NCBI GenBank assembly: GCA_030753675.1
Contig: JASMBU010000001.1
Location: 62,001 to 126,000, forward strand
Length of the DNA stretch: 64,000 nt
Direction: 5' to 3'
From: Methylococcales bacterium
GTDB lineage: Bacteria > Pseudomonadota > Gammaproteobacteria > Methylococcales > Methylomonadaceae
Numbering within the stretch: the first letter of the stretch is position 1; every line of letters starts with the position of its first letter. Of this stretch, positions 59,332 through 64,000 are shown piece by piece. The position numbers were made by a program, and so were the translations under genes. The notes beneath the pieces were generated by a model, which did no database searches, had not been told where the DNA came from, and saw only the letters and a program-made list of their open reading frames with translations.

Positions 59332-59781
59332 TTATCGGGACTTAAAAATAGTCGGTGCTTGTGGTGTTTGTTTTTGTTGTAGACAATGGAAGGCGGCATT
59401 ATCGTAGCGAATGCGAAGTGATTGTGTATTTTTTTGTTCTCTTAGGAATTTTTGAGCTTCCGTTGCGGTTAAGTCTTTCATCATATAAGTCGCGATACAC
59501 AGGCAGGGTTTTTTAAATCGAGCACGGTCAATTTCTTTATTGATTGAGTTTTTTATTTCGCGTGCGATGCACTGCTGCGCAAACTTATGTTCAAAAGGAT
59601 GCTTGTCCATGTCTTTTGCTTGGTTATGACCATGATCAAAGCTCAACTTTAGTGGCGCGTTGACAGCCGCTGAGGGTGTCTGTACGGCTTCTTTTTGGTT
59701 GTCATCCGAGCACGCGGTTAACAATAAGCTCAGGGTGAGTGCATAAAAAAACACCCAGATTTGTCGTGTTGTTTTTTTCAT
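59332..59781 (-). CDS. Hypothetical lipoprotein with cysteine pairs
   Basis: This 149-residue protein has a signal peptide with a lipobox (LLTAC, Cys24), so it should be lipid-anchored. The mature part holds an HGH and a DKHPFEHKF stretch and four more cysteines (QQCIA, PCLC, FHCLQ), which could form disulfides or bind metal. I do not recognise the family. It is convergent with bufC, so a shared role in metal handling is only a guess from position. Confidence 0.72.
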   Translation of the reverse strand: MKKTTRQIWVFFYALTLSLLLTACSDDNQKEAVQTPSAAVNAPLKLSFDHGHNQAKDMDKHPFEHKFAQQCIAREIKNSINKEIDRARFKKPCLCIATYMMKDLTATEAQKFLREQKNTQSLRIRYDNAAFHCLQQKQTPQAPTIFKSR

Positions 59782-59864
59782 CGTATTTTTTACAGCAATG
59801 ATAATTTTTTCTTTTACTTTATCACTTTCGTGATTAGCTTACTAGTCAGTGTTTTTTCCAAAAA

Positions 59865-59893
59865 ATCTGTAAGAAGAGTGTAGTGTTACAGAT
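59865..59893. promoter_or_regulatory. Inverted repeat upstream of glnE
   Basis: ATCTGTAA at 59865-59872 and TTACAGAT at 59886-59893 are perfect arms separated by 13 bp, centres 21 bp (two turns) apart. They lie 23 bp before the preferred glnE start. This could be an operator or a leader hairpin. Confidence 0.45.
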
Positions 59894-59916
59894 AATGAAT
59901 GGAGGCAGTTAAGAAA

Positions 59917-62793
59917 ATGAATACCGGTTCATGTATTAGTCATTTTGAAGCGAATTTAGCGCGCTTACCTGAATCAGTAAAACAAGAACTGGAAGTTTCT
60001 TTTAGACGGTGGTGTGAACGACTGGATGGGCGTGTGTTTAATGAGCCAGTTAATTGTGAGTTTATCGAATCAGCAATAATGGTTTGCTGTTCGAGTTTGT
60101 TTGTTGCTGAAAGTTGTGTAAGAGATGTTGAATTATGGGCGGATATAGTTTCAGGGGCAGCACTATATACAACCATTGGCGGTAAAAACGATTATAAGCA
60201 GGCTTTAGCTGCTCAAGCCGCGACTAACGAAAAAGAATTAATGGTTTTGTTGCGAGTATTCCGACGTCGTGAAATGGTTAGAATTGCTTGGCGTGATATT
60301 GCAGGCTGGGCATCTGTAGAAGAAACATTATCAGATTTATCCGCTTTAGCCGATGCCTGTGTTCAGTATGCGCTGGATTTTCTACATGCAGAAGCGACTC
60401 AGCGTTGGGGTCTGCCCGTTCTATCTAATGGCAAGGAGCAGCGTCTCGTCGTTTTGGCAATGGGTAAGTTAGGCGGTGAGGAGCTTAATTTTTCTTCTGA
60501 TATCGATTTGATTTATTGTTATGCGGAATCAGGCGTGTTAACGACAGGAAAAAAACATTTAGATTACGGTGATTTCTTTTCTCGATTGGCAAAAAAGCTC
60601 ACTCGTGTTTTGAGTGATGTAACAGAGGATGGGTTTGTTTATCGTGTGGATACTCGGTTAAGACCTTTTGGTGCCAGTGGTCCATGGGTTATGAGTTTTT
60701 TAGGGCTGGAAAATTATTATTTTACACAGGCTAGAGAGTGGGAACGCTATGCGATGGTTAAGGTTCGTATTATCGCAGGTGATGATCTAGGTGAATCACT
60801 AATGGCGACACTGAATCGCTTTGTTTACCGACGCTATTTAGATTATGGGGCTTTTGAGGAATTGCGCCGATTAAAGTACAAAATTAAAGAAAAACTGATT
60901 GTCGAAGGTAAGGCTGATAATATTAAATTAGGTCATGGCGGCATCAGAGAGATTGAATTTGTCGTTCAATCTTTTCAATTAATTCGGGGGGGAACTGATA
61001 TTGATTTGCAACATCGTCAATTGCTCGTGGTTCTGGAAAGATTAAGTGAACCGGGGTTATTGCAGGTCAATGATGTCAAGATTTTGCGAGAAGCTTATAT
61101 TTTTCTTAGGAAAACAGAAAATCGTTTACAACAATACCGAGATGAACAAGTCCATAATTTACCAAAAGAAGATAACAGAAGGTTTTTGTTGGCGTATTCA
61201 ATGGGATTTGATAGCTGGGAAAAGTTTTTAATCGTTTTAGATCAATACCGCTTGCAGGTGTCAGTAATCTTTGATCAGGTTTTTTCTTGTTCGGAACAGA
61301 AAAAAAGTAAAGGATTATCAATTTGGGATGGCGTTTTAGACGATGATGTTTTACAGGCAGATTTGTTCGATTTAGGTTATATCGACACGGAGAATCTTTT
61401 AGGGCAAGTCAAGAAACTCAGAGAGTCGGTGGGAGTCAGGCGGATAACAACTAAAGGCTCTGAAGCGTTGGATCAGTTGGTTCCTTTGGTGATTGAGAAT
61501 GTAAGACAAGTCGATAATCAAGATGAAGCTTTAATACGGTTGTTGATTTTGTTGTCGAAAGTTGCCGGTCGTAATGTTTATTTTTCTCTGTTGATTGAAA
61601 ATCCTAACGCCTTAACGCGTTTAATTAAATTAACAGCAGCCAGTGAATGGATAGCCCAACAAATGGCTACTTACCCATTGTTATTAGATGAATTGTTGGA
61701 TGGTCGAACGTTGTATGAACCGCTGTTGAAAGATCGGTTAAGCGCTGATTTGAATTTTATTTTAGAGAAAAACAAAAGTAGTGATATAGAAGTTTTAATG
61801 AATGCGTTGCGTCAGTTTAAGCAGGTTAATATGCTTCGTGTGGCGGCGGCTGGCATCATGGATATTATTCCTGTCATGGTGATTAGTGATTATTTAACAA
61901 CACTTGCGGAAGTGGTTTTGCAACAAGTGGCTCTTTCGGCTTGGGATTTGTTGGCTCAAAAATACGGTGTACCCGAGGGGTGTCAATTTGACACCAGTGG
62001 GTTTGCAGTTATTGGTCTTGGAAAATTAGGAGGCTATGAATTGGGGTATGGCTCAGATTTGGATATGGTGTTTTTATATCATAGTACTGATGAACGTGCT
62101 TTAACCGATGGGCTGAAGTCTATTAGTGTTGTTGAGTTTTATGTACGATTAGGGCAGAAGATTATCTTTTTGTTAAATAGTAAATTATTGTCTGGTGTTT
62201 TATATGAAACAGATATGCGCCTGCGTCCTAATGGCGCCTCAGGGTTATTGGCAGTTTCTGTCAAAGGGTATGCGATTTATCAGCAAGAAAATGCATGGAC
62301 TTGGGAGCATCAGGCTTTAGTTCGAGGTCGCTTTGTCGCAGGAGACCCTGCAGTGGGTGCAATGTTTACGGCTGTTCGTGAGAAAGCGCTAAGTCAACCT
62401 CGAGACTTTGATGTGTTAAAACGAGAGGTTTTAGCTATGCGTTTGAAAATGCAGGATCATTTTTTAAACCCCCATGAGAGCTTGTTTGACCTAAAATATG
62501 GGACTGGAGGTATTGTCGATATTGAGTTTATAGTACAATTTTATGTATTAGCTTATGCTGAAAGTAATTTAGATTTAGTCACCTTCACCGATAACATTAG
62601 ATTACTCCAACTTTTGCAGAAAAAAGGGCTGCTTTCTGAACGGAATGCAGATATTTTGCAACAGGCTTATTGTGAGTATCGTATTAAGAACCATCAACAA
62701 GTTCTGCAGGGTCAGAGCGTTAAGGTTGAGGTTAAATGTGTTGAAGAATTACGTTCACAGGTAGAGTCTGTATGGCACGCTATAATGGATTAA
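59917..62793 (+). CDS. glnE: Bifunctional glutamine synthetase adenylyltransferase/deadenylase
   Basis: GlnE adenylylates glutamine synthetase when nitrogen is plentiful and reverses this when it is scarce, directed by the PII protein. The 958-residue protein has two nucleotidyltransferase domains. The deadenylase lies near residue 185 (GKLGGEELNFSSDIDLIY) and the adenylylase near residue 705 (GLGKLGGYELGYGSDLDMVF). Each is followed by helical bundles. An ATG at 59899 is in frame, but GGAGG at 59901-59905 overlaps it and points to this downstream ATG. ilvE follows 30 bp later. Confidence 0.95.
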   Translation: MNTGSCISHFEANLARLPESVKQELEVSFRRWCERLDGRVFNEPVNCEFIESAIMVCCSSLFVAESCVRDVELWADIVSGAALYTTIGGKNDYKQALAAQAATNEKELMVLLRVFRRREMVRIAWRDIAGWASVEETLSDLSALADACVQYALDFLHAEATQRWGLPVLSNGKEQRLVVLAMGKLGGEELNFSSDIDLIYCYAESGVLTTGKKHLDYGDFFSRLAKKLTRVLSDVTEDGFVYRVDTRLRPFGASGPWVMSFLGLENYYFTQAREWERYAMVKVRIIAGDDLGESLMATLNRFVYRRYLDYGAFEELRRLKYKIKEKLIVEGKADNIKLGHGGIREIEFVVQSFQLIRGGTDIDLQHRQLLVVLERLSEPGLLQVNDVKILREAYIFLRKTENRLQQYRDEQVHNLPKEDNRRFLLAYSMGFDSWEKFLIVLDQYRLQVSVIFDQVFSCSEQKKSKGLSIWDGVLDDDVLQADLFDLGYIDTENLLGQVKKLRESVGVRRITTKGSEALDQLVPLVIENVRQVDNQDEALIRLLILLSKVAGRNVYFSLLIENPNALTRLIKLTAASEWIAQQMATYPLLLDELLDGRTLYEPLLKDRLSADLNFILEKNKSSDIEVLMNALRQFKQVNMLRVAAAGIMDIIPVMVISDYLTTLAEVVLQQVALSAWDLLAQKYGVPEGCQFDTSGFAVIGLGKLGGYELGYGSDLDMVFLYHSTDERALTDGLKSISVVEFYVRLGQKIIFLLNSKLLSGVLYETDMRLRPNGASGLLAVSVKGYAIYQQENAWTWEHQALVRGRFVAGDPAVGAMFTAVREKALSQPRDFDVLKREVLAMRLKMQDHFLNPHESLFDLKYGTGGIVDIEFIVQFYVLAYAESNLDLVTFTDNIRLLQLLQKKGLLSERNADILQQAYCEYRIKNHQQVLQGQSVKVEVKCVEELRSQVESVWHAIMD

Positions 62794-62823
62794 TTTAATG
62801 ATTATATGGTGGGAGAAAGAATA

Positions 62824-63747
62824 ATGATGATGGATGACAGAGATGGTGTTATCTGGATGGACGGAGAGTGGCTACCTTGGCGTGAGGCAAAGGTTCATGT
62901 CTTAACGCATACCTTGCATTATGGCGCCGGCGTTTTTGAAGGTATTAGAGCTTATAATACCGATAAAGGCCCCGCTATCTTTAAGCTTATAGAGCATACT
63001 AACCGGTTATTTCGATCCGCTCAGATTCTTATGATGAAGATGCCTTTTACTAAAGACGAGTTAAATAAGGCGCAACGAGAGGCGATTAATTTAAACCAAC
63101 TCGACAGTGCTTATATTCGCACCATGTGTTTTTATGGTTCTGAAGGAATGGGCTTGCGAGCGGATAACTTAAAGGTTCATGTGATGGTTGCCGCTTGGGA
63201 GTGGGGTGCGTATTTAGGCGATGAAAATCTTGAAAAAGGGATTCGTATTAGAACATCTTCATACACCCGTAATCATGTTAATAGCACGATGTGTAAGGCA
63301 AAAGCTAACGGTAATTATATTAATTCAATATTGGCTTTACAAGAAGCATTGTCAACCGGTTATGACGAGGCGTTATTGTTAGACCATGAGGGTTTTGTGG
63401 CTGAAGGCAGTGGGGAGAATTTATTTATTATTCGTAACGGTAAAATTTTTACACCTGAAACCACTTCAGCGCTAGAGGGGATTACGCGTGAAACAATTAT
63501 GATTATTGCTAAGGAGCATGGTTATGAGGTCATAGAAAAGCGTATTTCTCGTGATGAAGTTTATGTTGCTGACGAGGCTTTTTTTACTGGGTCAGCAGCA
63601 GAAGTAACTCCGATTCGTGAATATGATGGGCGCTTGATTGGTGATGGCTCAAGAGGGCCTATCACTCAACAAATACAAGCGTTATATTTTGATTATGTCG
63701 GTGGGCGTCGAGATGATCATCAGGAATGGTTGGATTACGTGAATTAA
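62824..63747 (+). CDS. ilvE: Branched-chain amino acid aminotransferase
   Basis: IlvE transfers the amino group to the keto acids of leucine, isoleucine and valine. The 307-residue fold-type IV PLP enzyme has the lysine at 160 (KAKANGNY) and the HTLHYGAGVFEGIRAY block. The family motif EALLLDHEGFVAEGSGENLF follows, then AEVTPIREYDGR. An upstream ATG at 62806 is in frame. GGGAG at 62810-62814 favours this ATG, giving nearly the E. coli length (309). waaF follows after only one or a few codons, an ilvE-waaF order known in gammaproteobacteria. Confidence 0.95.
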   Translation: MMMDDRDGVIWMDGEWLPWREAKVHVLTHTLHYGAGVFEGIRAYNTDKGPAIFKLIEHTNRLFRSAQILMMKMPFTKDELNKAQREAINLNQLDSAYIRTMCFYGSEGMGLRADNLKVHVMVAAWEWGAYLGDENLEKGIRIRTSSYTRNHVNSTMCKAKANGNYINSILALQEALSTGYDEALLLDHEGFVAEGSGENLFIIRNGKIFTPETTSALEGITRETIMIIAKEHGYEVIEKRISRDEVYVADEAFFTGSAAEVTPIREYDGRLIGDGSRGPITQQIQALYFDYVGGRRDDHQEWLDYVN

Positions 63748-63760
63748 GGTGGCGGGTGAT

Positions 63761-64000
63761 TTGGAAAAAATTTTAATTGTCGGTCCATCGTGGATTGGCG
63801 ATATGGTTATGGCGCAAAGTTTATTTATAACGTTAAAGAAATTAAACCCGGATACTCAGATAGATGTGCTTGCACCGGTTTGGACTTTTCCTTTATTGGC
63901 GCGTATGCCAGAAGTGAATAAGTCGGTAGCTATGCCCTTAGGGCATGGTCAGTTGGGGCTAGGGGATCGTTTTAAGTTAGGACGCCATTTAGTTGCAGAA
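63761..64000 (+). CDS. waaF: ADP-heptose:LPS heptosyltransferase II, 5' part
   Basis: WaaF adds the second heptose to the inner core of lipopolysaccharide. Only the first 80 residues lie in the window. They begin MEKILIVGPSWIGDMVMAQS and include APVWTFPLLARMPEVN and MPLGHGQLGLGDR, which match the N-terminal GT-B Rossmann domain of WaaF. The chosen start is TTG, 8 nt after AAGGTGG. A GTG at 63749 is also in frame. The gene continues past the right edge. Confidence 0.92.
   Translation, partial: MEKILIVGPSWIGDMVMAQSLFITLKKLNPDTQIDVLAPVWTFPLLARMPEVNKSVAMPLGHGQLGLGDRFKLGRHLVAE

Overview
The window is chromosomal DNA of a gammaproteobacterium, AT-leaning by eye (not computed), and densely coded with housekeeping genes. 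The order mnmG-rsmG-parA-parB-atpIBEFHAGDC, the block apbC|metG-rsxABCDGE-nth, the pair dgkA-eptA, and ybbP-ybbA|tesA all point to Gammaproteobacteria. The ThiS-ThiG fusion, the DUF2288 protein and the bufferin-type operon would fit a Methylococcales-like (type I methanotroph) or related environmental lineage. No methane, methanol or sulfur oxidation gene lies in the window, so that finer placement is inference. No rRNA, tRNA, CRISPR array, intact insertion sequence, prophage or plasmid module was seen.

Layout. 1-9.5 kb: lgt-thyA-folA, a small secreted protein, apaGH, mpl, and the ABC exporter ybbAP divergent from tesA. 9.6-11.2 kb: an accessory patch with two tandem secreted paralogues, related to the secreted protein at 2.2 kb, and a small soluble protein. 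The second paralogue has a perfect FNR/ANR box upstream. 11.2-27 kb: mnmG, rsmG, parAB, ogt, the complete ATP synthase operon, ppa, glmU and glmS. 26.9-29.2 kb: a gene-poor relic region, a winged-helix-like regulator, a very acidic 87-residue protein and a MORN-variant repeat protein. 29.2-38.6 kb: sixA-greB-DUF2288, aroG, thiSG, trmB, pyrE-hemW-rdgB-rph, yicC and gmk.

38.6-46 kb: trpEGDC, a PfkB sugar kinase, a YhfA-like OsmC protein, a CPBP protease with a membrane partner, and dcd. 46-57.2 kb: dgkA-eptA (lipid recycling and lipid A modification), apbC, metG, the six-gene Rnf/Rsx electron transport complex and nth. 57.3-59.8 kb: a bufABC-like operon (Cys-motif peptide, MNIO enzyme, DUF2063 partner) and a convergent lipoprotein. 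59.9-64 kb: glnE, ilvE and the 5' part of waaF.

The parts most worth following are the three-member secreted helical protein family with its FNR-type site, the bufferin operon with its paired upstream repeats, the ThiS-ThiG fusion, and the relic and unknown-gene region at 26.9-29.2 kb. Several start codons were moved from the longest reading frame to positions supported by Shine-Dalgarno (SD) sites, promoters or family N-termini. Each such choice is explained in its entry.
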